From Candidatus Paracaedibacteraceae bacterium (GTDB taxonomy: Bacteria; Pseudomonadota; Alphaproteobacteria; Paracaedibacterales; Paracaedibacteraceae): 64,000 nt of DNA. The DNA lies in the NCBI GenBank assembly GCA_019636055.1, contig JAHBYH010000001.1, positions 186,001-250,000 on the forward strand, in the 5' to 3' direction. Numbering within the stretch: the stretch's first letter is position 1; every line of letters begins with the position of its first letter. Positions 28,650 to 37,613 of this stretch are shown here, in pieces. The translations under genes were made by a program, and so were the position numbers. Under the pieces are notes generated by a model. The model had not been told where the DNA came from, did not search any database, and saw only the letters and a program-made list of their open reading frames with translations.

Positions 28650-30176
28650 ATGACTACATTTCAATCTCTTGGCCTTCCAGCCGAGATCTTGTCCGCTATT
28701 GAACGCCTCAACTTCACAGCACCAACACCAATTCAAGCTCAGACGATTCCTTTGGCTCTTGAAGGGCATGACGTTTTGGGCTCAGCCCAAACAGGAACAG
28801 GTAAAACAGCAGCCTTTTCTTTGCCTTTATTAGCCTATTTGATGGCTAATCCAAAAAATACAGCCTTGATTATGACACCGACCCGCGAACTTGCTCAGCA
28901 AGTCATGGACAGCATGCGTACATTTATGAGCAAAGAAAGCCGTATTTGGATGGCCCTGTTAATCGGCGGTGATTCCATGGGCAAACAATTACAACAACTC
29001 AGACAACGCCCACGCTTGATTATCGGAACACCCGGTCGTATTAACGACCACTTGGAACGTGGTACACTCAGCCTTGATAAAACAGGATTCCTCGTTCTTG
29101 ACGAAACAGATCGTATGCTTGACATGGGATTCGTTGTTCAATTAGAACAAATTGCAAAATATATGCCTGAAAAGCGTCAAACCTTGATGTTTTCAGCAAC
29201 AATTGCGCCGAACATTGAACGTCTAGCTGGTCGTTATCTGGTTGACCCTCAACGCATTTCTGTTGGATCAACAATCAAAGCATCAGACAACATCACTCAA
29301 GAAGTGGTTAAAACAACCGAAGGTGATAAGTTTGGATTATTGGTTGACGCCCTCAATGAAAAACAAGGTAGCTTTATCGTTTTCGTTAAAACAAAAATGA
29401 ATACAGAGAAATTAGCAAAACGCTTGAATGACGAAGGTCACTCAGCCGAAGCCATTCATGGTGATTTGCGTCAACGTAAGCGTTCCAACGTTATCCACGC
29501 CTTCCGCAAAGGAAAGAATCGTATTTTGGTTGCAACGGACGTTGCAGCACGTGGTCTTGACATTCCGCACATTGAATATGTTGTGAACTTTGACCTACCA
29601 CAAGCACCAGAAGACTTTATTCACCGTATTGGCCGCACAGGGCGCGCCGGAGCAGAAGGAACAGCCATCAGCTTTGTTTCCGCACCAGAAGCCAGCAAAT
29701 GGCGTGCAATTTGCCGCCTAATGCATCCGGAAGATCGCAATAAGCATGCCATTGATTTTGGTAAAGAAGGTCGTGAAGACCGTGGTGGTGGCCGTGGTCG
29801 CAATCGCAACCGCCGTCGTGACAATGACAACCGTGATCGCAATACCGATGGGCGTCGCAGAGATTTTGACGGTCGTGACCGCGGTAATGACAACCGTGAT
29901 CGCAACAATGATGGTCGCCGCAAAGATTTTGATAGTCGGGACCGAGGTACAGACAATCGTCGCCGTGACAATGATAACCGTCGCCCATCTGCACCAAAAT
30001 CAGAAGACTTTGGATCAGTGCCAACAGCTGAAAGAAAATTCCGTGACAAGCCACGTGCGGACAAGGTAAAGAGCGCAAACACACCTAACCGTGGCAGCAA
30101 AAAGCCAAGCAGCCGAGGAAAGTTTTCTAATGGCAGTGGTAAAAAATTTGCAACAGGCGGACGTAAAAGCCGATAA
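28650..30176 (+). CDS. DEAD-box RNA helicase (RhlE-like) with repetitive Arg/Asp/Asn tail
   Basis: This ATP-dependent RNA helicase probably assists ribosome assembly or mRNA decay. The 508-residue product has all core motifs: Q-motif near the N-terminus (PTPIQAQTI), AQTGTGKT (Walker A), TPTRELAQQ, LDETDRMLD (Asp-Glu-Thr-Asp rather than the usual Asp-Glu-Ala-Asp), FSATI, ATDVAARGLDI and HRIGRTGRAG. After about residue 375 the tail is low complexity, with tandem RDNDNRDR / GRRRDFDGRDRG-like units that probably bind RNA. ATG 28650 follows a purine-rich GAGAAAAA. The DETD variant is notable but still acidic at the key positions. Confidence 0.92.
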   Translation: MTTFQSLGLPAEILSAIERLNFTAPTPIQAQTIPLALEGHDVLGSAQTGTGKTAAFSLPLLAYLMANPKNTALIMTPTRELAQQVMDSMRTFMSKESRIWMALLIGGDSMGKQLQQLRQRPRLIIGTPGRINDHLERGTLSLDKTGFLVLDETDRMLDMGFVVQLEQIAKYMPEKRQTLMFSATIAPNIERLAGRYLVDPQRISVGSTIKASDNITQEVVKTTEGDKFGLLVDALNEKQGSFIVFVKTKMNTEKLAKRLNDEGHSAEAIHGDLRQRKRSNVIHAFRKGKNRILVATDVAARGLDIPHIEYVVNFDLPQAPEDFIHRIGRTGRAGAEGTAISFVSAPEASKWRAICRLMHPEDRNKHAIDFGKEGREDRGGGRGRNRNRRRDNDNRDRNTDGRRRDFDGRDRGNDNRDRNNDGRRKDFDSRDRGTDNRRRDNDNRRPSAPKSEDFGSVPTAERKFRDKPRADKVKSANTPNRGSKKPSSRGKFSNGSGKKFATGGRKSR

Positions 30177-30183
30177 GTGATTT

Positions 30184-30212
30184 CTCGCCTCTCCCCTTGT
30201 GGGAGAGGTGAG
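30184..30212. terminator. Palindrome between convergent helicase and glycosyltransferase genes
   Basis: CTCGCCTCTCCC (30184-30195) pairs with GGGAGAGGTGAG (30201-30212) around CTTGT. It sits exactly between the two convergent genes, touching the glycosyltransferase stop. It belongs to the CCTCTCC palindrome family seen elsewhere in the window and may act as a bidirectional terminator, though the flanking T-runs are short. Confidence 0.55.
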
Positions 30213-31364
30213 CTATATCATCTGCCGGTACAGCGCTAACGTCTCATCATACATTCTCTCAGCTGTAAAGTTCTTAAGAATATGCTGACGAGCACTTTTT
30301 TCCATAGCTTGCTTTTCACCTGTAGACATATCGATGACCTTTTCTATCCGATTAATCAACGCATCAAGGTCAGCTTCAGGGATAACATATCCGGTTTTTT
30401 CTTCATCAATCAATTCAGCCACAGCACCAATATCACACGCAATCACGATTTTTGCCATCGCACCTGCTTCAGCCGTAATCCGACCATAAGTTTCAATATG
30501 AGACGTTGGAAACAGAACCAAATCAGACACAGCATAAGCCAAAGGAATATTTTTAAAATCCTTGACCAACCTAACACGTTCAGACACGCCTAACTCCTCG
30601 GCGAGATCTAAGAGAGATTGCGATAACTCTGTCCGTCCTTGATCGGATCCTGCGAGAACAAGGTAAAGTTTGGGATTATGCTTCAGGCGCCCTAAAGCTT
30701 GGACAGCCAGATCAAAACGCTTAGCTTTGGCAATACGCCCCACCATCAACATCACAAATGCATCATCGGGGATACACCATTCTTTACGTTGTACAGAAAT
30801 ATCCTCTTTTGTAAAACGCTCTGGGTTCAATAACCCATTGGCATCAACCCCCGGATAAATCTTATGAATTTGTGGCTTTAAATGACCATGACGTTCTTGC
30901 ACCAACCGCGTGACAAAATCGGAAATGCTAACCACACATTTGCCACGCGCCATCGATGAATTATACCAGTTTTTTAATGGTACGTTTACATGATAGGCAC
31001 CATGATAGGTCGTAATATAGGGTTTGCTTGATATTTTCGATGCAACCCATGCACTCCATGCAGGGGCTCTCGATCGGGCATGCAACAAGTCAACCCCCAA
31101 CTCTTTGACGATTTTTGCTAAACGAAAACCGTTAAGGATAATTTTAAATGGGTTCTTAGTCGCCAAGGGCAAAGTGATATGCTTAACCCCACGATTTTCT
31201 AGCTCTGCTTGAAGTAACCCACCTTGGGATGCAACATAGGTCGGCACATCATCATATTGCGCTAGGAAACCTGCTGTGTCTATGGTAACACGCTCAACGC
31301 CTCCGCTATTAAATTTAGGGACAAGTTGAAGGATGACGGGTTTTTTAGACATGATGGTGCTCAT
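30213..31364 (-). CDS. Glycosyltransferase family 4 (GT-B fold)
   Basis: The 383-residue cytosolic enzyme probably adds a sugar to a lipopolysaccharide or other envelope glycan. The N-terminal acceptor domain has the glycine loop KFNSGGVERVT. The C-terminal donor domain includes VMLMVGRIAKAKRFDL and the EX7E motif in ETYGRITAEAG. Donor and acceptor are not predictable. It is the last gene of a minus-strand run that starts at lysC, separated from the preceding gene by a CCTCTCC-type palindrome near 31418. An alternative ATG four codons inside (31352) is possible. Confidence 0.88.
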   Translation of the reverse strand: MSTIMSKKPVILQLVPKFNSGGVERVTIDTAGFLAQYDDVPTYVASQGGLLQAELENRGVKHITLPLATKNPFKIILNGFRLAKIVKELGVDLLHARSRAPAWSAWVASKISSKPYITTYHGAYHVNVPLKNWYNSSMARGKCVVSISDFVTRLVQERHGHLKPQIHKIYPGVDANGLLNPERFTKEDISVQRKEWCIPDDAFVMLMVGRIAKAKRFDLAVQALGRLKHNPKLYLVLAGSDQGRTELSQSLLDLAEELGVSERVRLVKDFKNIPLAYAVSDLVLFPTSHIETYGRITAEAGAMAKIVIACDIGAVAELIDEEKTGYVIPEADLDALINRIEKVIDMSTGEKQAMEKSARQHILKNFTAERMYDETLALYRQMI

Positions 31365-31417
31365 TATTCATTCAAATTTCTGTTATGGAGAAGGGACAAG
31401 CAAATAGATATTTATGT

Positions 31418-31445
31418 CCCCCTCCCCCCTAAAGAGGGGAGAGGT
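31418..31445. repeat. CCCCCTCCCCCC / GGGGAGAGG palindrome
   Basis: A C-rich arm and a GAGGGGAGAGG arm flank a short AAA-containing loop between the GT4 gene and the end of the 526-residue secreted protein. It belongs to the same dispersed palindrome group as 10528-10575 and 30184-30212. Confidence 0.55.
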
Positions 31446-31451
31446 ATTTTA

Positions 31452-33032
31452 TTACTGACCGGCAGCAATCGCAGCAGCACCACCGGCAACACCGCCAGCA
31501 GCAGCACCGGCAAGAAGACTAATAGGAACAACTTGCTCAATTTCAAGAACAGAATTGCCTTTTGAATCCTTAGACTCCTTAGCCATACTTCTCAGTGTTG
31601 TCTTAGCCAATGACGCATAGAGCGGTAGTTGCGTCTTAAGGTCCGGATTGACCATATCGGCCATTTCCGGATCATTGAACAACTTAGCCGTATAGGCTTC
31701 GAAATCCGCAAACAATTGATCTGCATTTGTCACGCGTAAAACCGCTTTAATGTTTCCATCTTTTGAATCAACGGTTAGTTTGGCACCATACAAATCACAA
31801 TAAATGTCAAGCAACGCATTACCTTCCAGACGGGATGGTTCTGCATCCACATCTAACTTAGCGCCAATATTCCCCATACTGACAAGATCAGGTGCATGAT
31901 TGGTCAGAGTGATCTTAACCTTCTGGATCAATTTTTCTGATTCTTGTTGCATATCAGGGGTAACAGGCATATTTTGACGTAATGATTCAACAATAATATC
32001 AGGTAACTTATCTTGGAATTCTTTGGATGACGTTCCATTGATATCCAATTTACCTTTTACCCGACCTTCTGGAAGTGATGTCGGAACATCAGCATCAATT
32101 AAAGTATTAATTTTAGCACCCAAGAGTTGGTCTTGGCCATCAATAAAGAATTTAACCCCCTTTAGTTTGACCAAAAGTGACGCAAATTCGGCTTGTTTAG
32201 CTGCTTCATCAGACAAGGTCAAGGACGTTATAATTGAATCAATGATTGCATTAAAATCAGTCTCAATAGAAATCGTCGATGTCTTATCTCGTTTCAAACC
32301 TTTGAGTAACGGAGAGGGTTTAATTTGACTGAACGCTTCTTTCATTCCTGGCACATCTTGCGGTAAATATGCCGCAAACGCATCAAAAATGGCTGCTATA
32401 TCTGATTGCTCACCCTTTACAGCATTAAACAGAGTTACCTTCTTCCCAAGTTCAGATGGCTTAACCTCGACACTTGACTCTATAGAGTCCGCAGAAAACA
32501 TAGCGTTATTAGAACCTTCTACACGCATATCAACATTATTTCCTGACGTTTTTACCCCCGTGACGTACTCTTTGATAAATTGCGCCAGACTCTTATCTTT
32601 CAACGTCGGAGTTGACGACAACTCAACAATGGTTTCCCCCTTATAATTTGACAAAATATAGGATGATTTTTGTCCTTTGAAATCAACAACGACCCGATTA
32701 TCCTTAGCCCGACTAAAGATTGTCATCTTTTTATTTAATGGTGAATAATGAATTTCAAAAGGATGTTCATTTCTAATCTTCAGAGTCGGTATTTGAGCAT
32801 CAGTAGCTTTATTAATTAGATCCGGCACCTCAGAAAGGTCAATTGTGAACCCTGCAACATCCACAGTAAATGTATAAGGTTTAATTTGAACACTGTCTGC
32901 TTTGAACATACTGCCATGTTCCAGTGCATCTTTCAGATATCTTGCTTCTGTAGCAAATTTTTGAGTTGCATAAAAGTACCCGCCACCGCCAATTAGGGCA
33001 ACAACAGCAGCTGAAGCTAGAACCTTCTTCAT
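31452..33032 (-). CDS. Exported protein of unknown function (possibly DUF945/DUF2125-like)
   Basis: The 526-residue product begins with a Lys-Lys n-region and a hydrophobic Gly/Ala segment (about residues 4-24), acting as signal peptide or membrane anchor. The rest is a predicted beta-rich periplasmic domain with repeated short Asp/Val/Lys strands and paired Leu-Leu-Lys segments. The last ~20 residues are an unusual Gly/Ala-rich hydrophobic tail. The general layout recalls YdgA/DUF945 or alphaproteobacterial DUF2125 proteins, but no diagnostic motif was found. It has a good GGAGAG site 4 bases before the ATG and lies 9 bases from the flavoprotein gene, so it is likely co-transcribed. Confidence 0.75.
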   Translation of the reverse strand: MKKVLASAAVVALIGGGGYFYATQKFATEARYLKDALEHGSMFKADSVQIKPYTFTVDVAGFTIDLSEVPDLINKATDAQIPTLKIRNEHPFEIHYSPLNKKMTIFSRAKDNRVVVDFKGQKSSYILSNYKGETIVELSSTPTLKDKSLAQFIKEYVTGVKTSGNNVDMRVEGSNNAMFSADSIESSVEVKPSELGKKVTLFNAVKGEQSDIAAIFDAFAAYLPQDVPGMKEAFSQIKPSPLLKGLKRDKTSTISIETDFNAIIDSIITSLTLSDEAAKQAEFASLLVKLKGVKFFIDGQDQLLGAKINTLIDADVPTSLPEGRVKGKLDINGTSSKEFQDKLPDIIVESLRQNMPVTPDMQQESEKLIQKVKITLTNHAPDLVSMGNIGAKLDVDAEPSRLEGNALLDIYCDLYGAKLTVDSKDGNIKAVLRVTNADQLFADFEAYTAKLFNDPEMADMVNPDLKTQLPLYASLAKTTLRSMAKESKDSKGNSVLEIEQVVPISLLAGAAAGGVAGGAAAIAAGQ

Positions 33033-33041
33033 TTATCTCTC

Positions 33042-34040
33042 CTATTGACGCGCCAGAAATTCTGACGCTTGATTAATTAGATCATCCATAATAATTTGTG
33101 TCGGCTGTTCATCTTTGACAAGTCCAACGCTTTGCCCCGCCATAACAGAGCCACTTTCAATATCCCCATCGATAACAGCACGGCGCAAAGCTCCACCCCA
33201 AAAATGTTCAACATGAAGTTGTGCTTCTTTCAAGTCAACTTCGCCAGCATCTAATTTATTAATCATTTCTCGCTGGAATTCCGCAAATTTTTTAGAAGCA
33301 TCATTTTCCAAAGCCCGCACAGGAATAACAGGCAATCGCGAATCTAATTGGACTGATGCTACGGCATCGCGAGCACTTGCACGTATAAAAGCTTTTTTAA
33401 AGGCAGGATGGGCTTGACACTCCGTTGCACACACAAAGCGCGTTCCCAACTGAACACCAGATGCCCCCATCAAAAGATAATTGGCGATGGCTTCACCCCG
33501 GCCAATACCGCCTGCAACAAAAACGGGAACGTCGGTTATATGGGGCAAGATTTCTTGAGCTAAAACGCTTGTTGATACAGGACCAATATGTCCACCGGCT
33601 TCTGAACCTTCAATGACGATCGCATCACATCCCAAACGCACAAGCTTTTTAGCCAGAGTCAATGTTGGAGCAAAACACATGAGCTTAAGACCGGCCTCTT
33701 TGATTTTTGCAATAGCATCAGCAGGAGGAAGTCCCCCCGCTAAAACCACATGACTCACTTGATTGTTGATACAAACATCAATCAACTCCATCAAATCAGG
33801 GTGCATTGTGATCAAATTCACGCCAAATGGCTTACTTGTCATTGCTTGTGTTGCCTTAATTTCAGCATCTAACAAATGGACAGGCATCGCACCACAGGCA
33901 ATCACACCAAATCCACCAGCGTTCGAAATAGCAGAAACAAGATTACGTTCTGACACCCAGCTCATGGCACCACCAAGGATTGCGTGTTCAGTTCCTAAAA
34001 AATCACAGCCGCGCTGCCACAGATTGTTTAATGTTTTCAT
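33042..34040 (-). CDS. NAD(P)H-dependent flavin oxidoreductase (nitronate monooxygenase / FabK-like)
   Basis: The 332-residue TIM-barrel FMN enzyme shows GGAMSWVSERNLVSAISNAG near the start, EGSEAGGHIG (FMN phosphate region), VFVAGGIGRGE and GVQLGTRFVC. The C-terminal stretch GSVMAGQSVGLVKDEQP resembles enoyl-ACP reductase II (FabK) as much as nitronate monooxygenase, so either fatty-acid elongation or nitronate detoxification is possible. ATG 34040 is preferred (GGATCG upstream). It overlaps the end of lysC by 38 bases, and upstream open codons inside lysC are excluded. Confidence 0.82.
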   Translation of the reverse strand: MKTLNNLWQRGCDFLGTEHAILGGAMSWVSERNLVSAISNAGGFGVIACGAMPVHLLDAEIKATQAMTSKPFGVNLITMHPDLMELIDVCINNQVSHVVLAGGLPPADAIAKIKEAGLKLMCFAPTLTLAKKLVRLGCDAIVIEGSEAGGHIGPVSTSVLAQEILPHITDVPVFVAGGIGRGEAIANYLLMGASGVQLGTRFVCATECQAHPAFKKAFIRASARDAVASVQLDSRLPVIPVRALENDASKKFAEFQREMINKLDAGEVDLKEAQLHVEHFWGGALRRAVIDGDIESGSVMAGQSVGLVKDEQPTQIIMDDLINQASEFLARQ

Positions 34041-35238
34041 CGATTCGATCCAAATTAAAATAAGTGTGTAAATAGTGCACAAGTTGTATTGCTTGTGATT
34101 CTGGCACAGCAACACTAATTCTGGAAGCTGTAATTTTCACTAAGAACGACGATAGCTTCATCGTCTTAAGCATTTCAGGAAGAGTTTGGCTATATCCGCC
34201 TTCTTCTAACATTCCTCGCCCAACCACAGAAACCTTAGCAAGATCAGGATCAACAGTTAATTTATTCGGTTGAATCCCCTGCTCTTCCAAGATCAACCTC
34301 GTCTGGGTTAGTTGTCCTGCCGGAATCAACATTTCAATCACATGACACGAGGGCAATGATGTTACCATCACTTCATGTTGAATATCAGCTTCCTTAAGGA
34401 ATTCGCGAGTTGTACGCAATTCTTGACAATCTTTATCAAGAACAGAAAAAGAAATCTTTAACCACCCCATAGAATGGGCTATCCCACTAATACCAGTTTC
34501 TGCTATAGCTTCCTGAGGGATTACCATTGTTCCCGGTTGGTCAGAAAAACTGGATAAAACCTGAACAGGGGTTCTTGAAACCAATGCCGTCGCAACCGAG
34601 CGTGGGTGAAGGACTTTCGCGCCTTGTGCCGCTAATTCAAGCATTTCCTCATAAGAAATTGCATCTAATTTACGCGCCATTGGTACAACCCGTGGGTCTG
34701 CAGTATAAACCCCATCCACATCCGTGTAAATATCACAGCGGTCAGCATCCACAGCTGCGGCCAAGGCAACAGCAGTTGTATCCGAACCGCCGCGTCCTAA
34801 TGTTGTAATGCGATTATCGTCTGTAATTCCTTGAAAGCCTGCAACAACCGGAACAACACCTTCAGCCCAACAATCTTCAAAAATCTGAGAGTCAATATCT
34901 TCGATAATTGCAGTACCATGTTGGCTATTTGTTCGAATAGGAACCTGCCACCCCATACAAGATCGAGATTTCAACCCTATTTGTTGCAACGCCAAAGCCA
35001 ATAGCCCTGTCGTAATTTGCTCCCCCGTTGCAACAACAGCATCATATTCAGCCAAAGATTCATAACCACCTAAAGACTTAGCATAGCCAACCAACTGATT
35101 GGTAACCCCTGCCATAGCAGAAACAACAACGATAACATTGTCACCAAGCTCAACCTGTCGACGCACCTTAAGGGCGACTTGCTCTAACCGAGCAATGTCT
35201 GCAACTGATGTCCCCCCAAATTTCATGACTATACGCAC
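34003..35238 (-). CDS. lysC: Aspartate kinase
   Basis: LysC phosphorylates aspartate in the first step towards lysine/DAP, threonine and methionine. The 411-residue product starts VRIVMKFGGTSVADIARL from a GTG. It has the kinase motif GRGGSDTTAVALAAA, DVDGVYTADPR, and two C-terminal ACT domains (from about residue 265) that would give allosteric control. GTG 35238 is chosen because the family starts at this point; 13 further open codons upstream exist. It is divergent from ubiG across a 76-base gap and heads the minus-strand run to 30213. Confidence 0.93.
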   Translation of the reverse strand: MRIVMKFGGTSVADIARLEQVALKVRRQVELGDNVIVVVSAMAGVTNQLVGYAKSLGGYESLAEYDAVVATGEQITTGLLALALQQIGLKSRSCMGWQVPIRTNSQHGTAIIEDIDSQIFEDCWAEGVVPVVAGFQGITDDNRITTLGRGGSDTTAVALAAAVDADRCDIYTDVDGVYTADPRVVPMARKLDAISYEEMLELAAQGAKVLHPRSVATALVSRTPVQVLSSFSDQPGTMVIPQEAIAETGISGIAHSMGWLKISFSVLDKDCQELRTTREFLKEADIQHEVMVTSLPSCHVIEMLIPAGQLTQTRLILEEQGIQPNKLTVDPDLAKVSVVGRGMLEEGGYSQTLPEMLKTMKLSSFLVKITASRISVAVPESQAIQLVHYLHTYFNLDRIDENIKQSVAARL

Positions 35239-35314
35239 GATGTCGTCTCTCTTTAAACTTGTTGTATAGTGTGCCATACTCTTACAACAGACAACAAGAC
35301 CCGTGGGGATTTAA

Positions 35315-36067
35315 ATGTCATCCGCAACAATTAACACACTCGACACTGAAGAAATTGCGCGCTTTTCAAAAATTTCGTCCACATGGTGGGATGAAACTGG
35401 CCCATTCAAGCCCCTTCATCACATGAATCCGACCCGTTTGCAATACGTTACGCAGCAAATTGCTCAGTGCTACTTTCAAAATACGGATATTTCCCATAAC
35501 TTTCAAGGACTATCCATCGTTGACATTGGTTGTGGCGGCGGATTAATGGCTGAACCGCTAACCCGCCTTGGCGCACAAGTTACAGGAATCGATGGCAGTG
35601 AAAAAACAATAGATGTTGCAACCTCTCACGCAAAGTTAATGGAACTTGATATTGATTATCGCTGTACCACGGCCGAAGTTTTGGCCGAAACCGGCGTTCA
35701 GTATGATGTTGTCCTAGCCCTCGAGATTGTCGAACATGTAGCAGATGTTCCTGGGTTTATTAAAACGTGCCAAAGCTTAGCAAAACCCGGCGGCCTTGTG
35801 ATTTTCTCAACATTGAACCGCACAGCAAAATCTTATGCGGTCGCAATTCTTGGTGCTGAATATATTATGAGATGGTTACCCATCGGAACCCATGAGTGGA
35901 AGAAATTCCTAACCCCTGGGGAGTTGGGCAGCCACATGCGCAATGCAGACCTTCAGTTAACAGACATCTCCGGCATGGCGTTTAATCCCTTGAGTTGGTC
36001 GTGGAGCCTGTCAAAAGACCTAAATGTTAATTATTTCATCAGCAGTAAGAAACAACATATAGATTAA
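35315..36067 (+). CDS. ubiG: Ubiquinone biosynthesis O-methyltransferase
   Basis: UbiG performs both SAM-dependent O-methylations of ubiquinone synthesis. The 250-residue product shows WWDETGPFKPLHHMNPTR (family N-terminus), the SAM-binding motif VDIGCGGGLMAEPL, GIDGSEKTIDVA, and LALEIVEHVADVPGF. Length is typical. GGGGA lies six bases before the ATG. The gene is divergent from lysC and convergent with the next minus-strand gene 6 bases away. Ubiquinone is consistent with the DsbB found in this window. Confidence 0.94.
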   Translation: MSSATINTLDTEEIARFSKISSTWWDETGPFKPLHHMNPTRLQYVTQQIAQCYFQNTDISHNFQGLSIVDIGCGGGLMAEPLTRLGAQVTGIDGSEKTIDVATSHAKLMELDIDYRCTTAEVLAETGVQYDVVLALEIVEHVADVPGFIKTCQSLAKPGGLVIFSTLNRTAKSYAVAILGAEYIMRWLPIGTHEWKKFLTPGELGSHMRNADLQLTDISGMAFNPLSWSWSLSKDLNVNYFISSKKQHID

Positions 36068-36073
36068 AATAAT

Positions 36074-36394
36074 CTAACTCGATTTCTTATCAACAGCTGC
36101 CTCGGCATTCAATAATTGCGTTTCAATCTCTTGGCGTGTAACAGGGATGCCGTGGTAGTCAAAGTCAATCATGAGTTTGCGAATGATATCATTGTCACCA
36201 GGTTCCTCTAGATCTGAAAAAACAACCTCGGTCGCATAACGCACCGCATCATCACCCTTATACCCAAAAAGACTAGCTGCCCACATCCCCACGATTTTGT
36301 CGCGCATGGCTATCCGCTGAAAGGAATGACGATCACATTCTGCGTATTGACGGCTATTACCCTTATCGTTTGTACTGTCTAAATACCCACTCAT
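36074..36394 (-). CDS. DUF1476 protein: alphaproteobacterial F1-ATPase zeta inhibitor
   Basis: In Paracoccus and relatives, DUF1476 proteins bind the F1 motor and block ATP hydrolysis. The 106-residue product matches in its core: IVGMWAASLFGYKGDDA, YATEVVFSDLEEPGDNDI and a helical end (TRQEIETQLLNAEAAV). The first ~30 residues (including YLDSTNDKGNSRQYAECDR) are more divergent than usual, and this is the inhibitory region, so strength of inhibition is uncertain. ATG 36394 is preferred over 36424 because GGGGGGA sits just upstream. The family is essentially restricted to Alphaproteobacteria, a useful lineage marker. Confidence 0.85.
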   Translation of the reverse strand: MSGYLDSTNDKGNSRQYAECDRHSFQRIAMRDKIVGMWAASLFGYKGDDAVRYATEVVFSDLEEPGDNDIIRKLMIDFDYHGIPVTRQEIETQLLNAEAAVDKKSS

Positions 36395-36455
36395 CTTATC
36401 CCCCCATGCAATAATATTGTACATTCAGAATAAGCATAAATGAGTTAACAAAAAC

Positions 36456-36986
36456 TTACCGACTCTTAATTAGGTCAAACTCCCGTGGCTTAAACAGTTG
36501 ATAATGCCACCACTCATTCACATAAAAATCCCAGCCAGCACTCATCATAATTCCCAACAACATATAACGATTTCGGGATGCTTCCGGAGAGATCTGCTGG
36601 CTTCCATGATGGGAAGATAGATCAAAACTATCAAAAGGTGTCCCCATATCTAACTCTTGACCGTCTTTATCTATCAAAGTCAAGTCCACAGCAACCCCCC
36701 GCGTATGGTGCGAACCACTCGCAGGGTTAGCAATATAATCAGGGTTCGGACAAACATCCCACAACCGTTCCTGCGCATACTGAGGACGATGCGCATCTAA
36801 AACCTTAAAGCGATATCCCTGCGCATCAGCCAAAACAATTGCTTTTTCAAGCAACGTTAATGCTTCCGGCCGCAAAAAACACCGCGAACAATCATAAATT
36901 GTTTGCCTCGTAAAATTATTCTCTGTTGCATAACGCATATCTAGGATTATATTATGAGTAACTTCAGTGATTTCAACGAGCGACAT
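36456..36986 (-). CDS. ddpX: D-alanyl-D-alanine dipeptidase (VanX/DdpX, M15D)
   Basis: This zinc peptidase hydrolyses D-Ala-D-Ala, recycling peptidoglycan-derived dipeptide. The 176-residue product has VLDAHRPQYAQERLW (transition-state Arg), the SxHxxGxAxD zinc motif as GSHHTRGVAVDL and the EWWHY motif. GGAGGAG is 6 bases before the ATG. There is no signal peptide, so it is probably cytosolic. It is divergent from tsaB with start codons only about 21 bases apart. The D-amino-acid aminotransferase at 49787 could act on its product. Confidence 0.92.
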   Translation of the reverse strand: MSLVEITEVTHNIILDMRYATENNFTRQTIYDCSRCFLRPEALTLLEKAIVLADAQGYRFKVLDAHRPQYAQERLWDVCPNPDYIANPASGSHHTRGVAVDLTLIDKDGQELDMGTPFDSFDLSSHHGSQQISPEASRNRYMLLGIMMSAGWDFYVNEWWHYQLFKPREFDLIKSR

Positions 36987-37007
36987 TTTTTACTCCTCCT
37001 ATTCAAG

Positions 37008-37613
37008 ATGACCAAAGATACCATAATCCTTAGCTTTGATACAACCGGGCGTCAAGATTCAATTGCGTTAAAATATAGCAATACTGTTGATGTCAGACTT
37101 CTTCCTCAAGGAGGGAGCGGATTGCAATCAGCGATTCTTGTCCCTGAACTTCAAAAACTACTTCAAGACCACGATCTAAATTTTACTGACGTAACAACTT
37201 TATGCACCCTAACAGGCCCCGGTTCATTCACAGGAATACGTATTGGCCTTGCGACAGCCCAAGGTCTAAAATTAGCAAAACCAATCACGATCTTTGCCCC
37301 AACAACTTTAGAGGTTTTACATAACCTAACAGGTTATACATCAGTTATAGATTCACTGCGCGGCGATTTTTTTGTCCGTCATCAAGGGGAAAACCAAATC
37401 CTAAGCCTTGAAGACTTAAAAGACCTGATCGGCAAAAATCCAATCGCATCAACACAATCGATTGATCAACTCGACACAGTCGTTGTAACACCCCCTATGG
37501 CAGAACTTCTCATTCAATTTTACGAACGGTGTCCAGATAAAAACGCCTTTCCAAATTTAGAGCCATTTTACATTCGAACCCCCGAATTTGCTAAGAAAAA
37601 AGCAGATCTATGA
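37008..37613 (+). CDS. tsaB: tRNA threonylcarbamoyladenosine biosynthesis protein TsaB
   Basis: TsaB is the scaffold partner of TsaD in t6A37 tRNA modification. The product (201 residues from this start) opens with DTIILSFDTTGRQDSIAL and has CTLTGPGSFTGIRIGLATAQGL, the family core. ATG 37008 matches where family members begin but has no clear Shine-Dalgarno. An in-frame ATG at 36954 has AGGA seven bases upstream and would add 18 residues while overlapping the divergent ddpX start. Its last codons overlap rimI as ATGA, the common tsaB-rimI pairing. Confidence 0.9.
   Translation: MTKDTIILSFDTTGRQDSIALKYSNTVDVRLLPQGGSGLQSAILVPELQKLLQDHDLNFTDVTTLCTLTGPGSFTGIRIGLATAQGLKLAKPITIFAPTTLEVLHNLTGYTSVIDSLRGDFFVRHQGENQILSLEDLKDLIGKNPIASTQSIDQLDTVVVTPPMAELLIQFYERCPDKNAFPNLEPFYIRTPEFAKKKADL

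Noticed and set aside
29621-30100. Long minus-strand frames opposite the helicase tail
   Set aside because: Low-complexity mirror of the Arg/Asp/Asn repeats; composition artefact.
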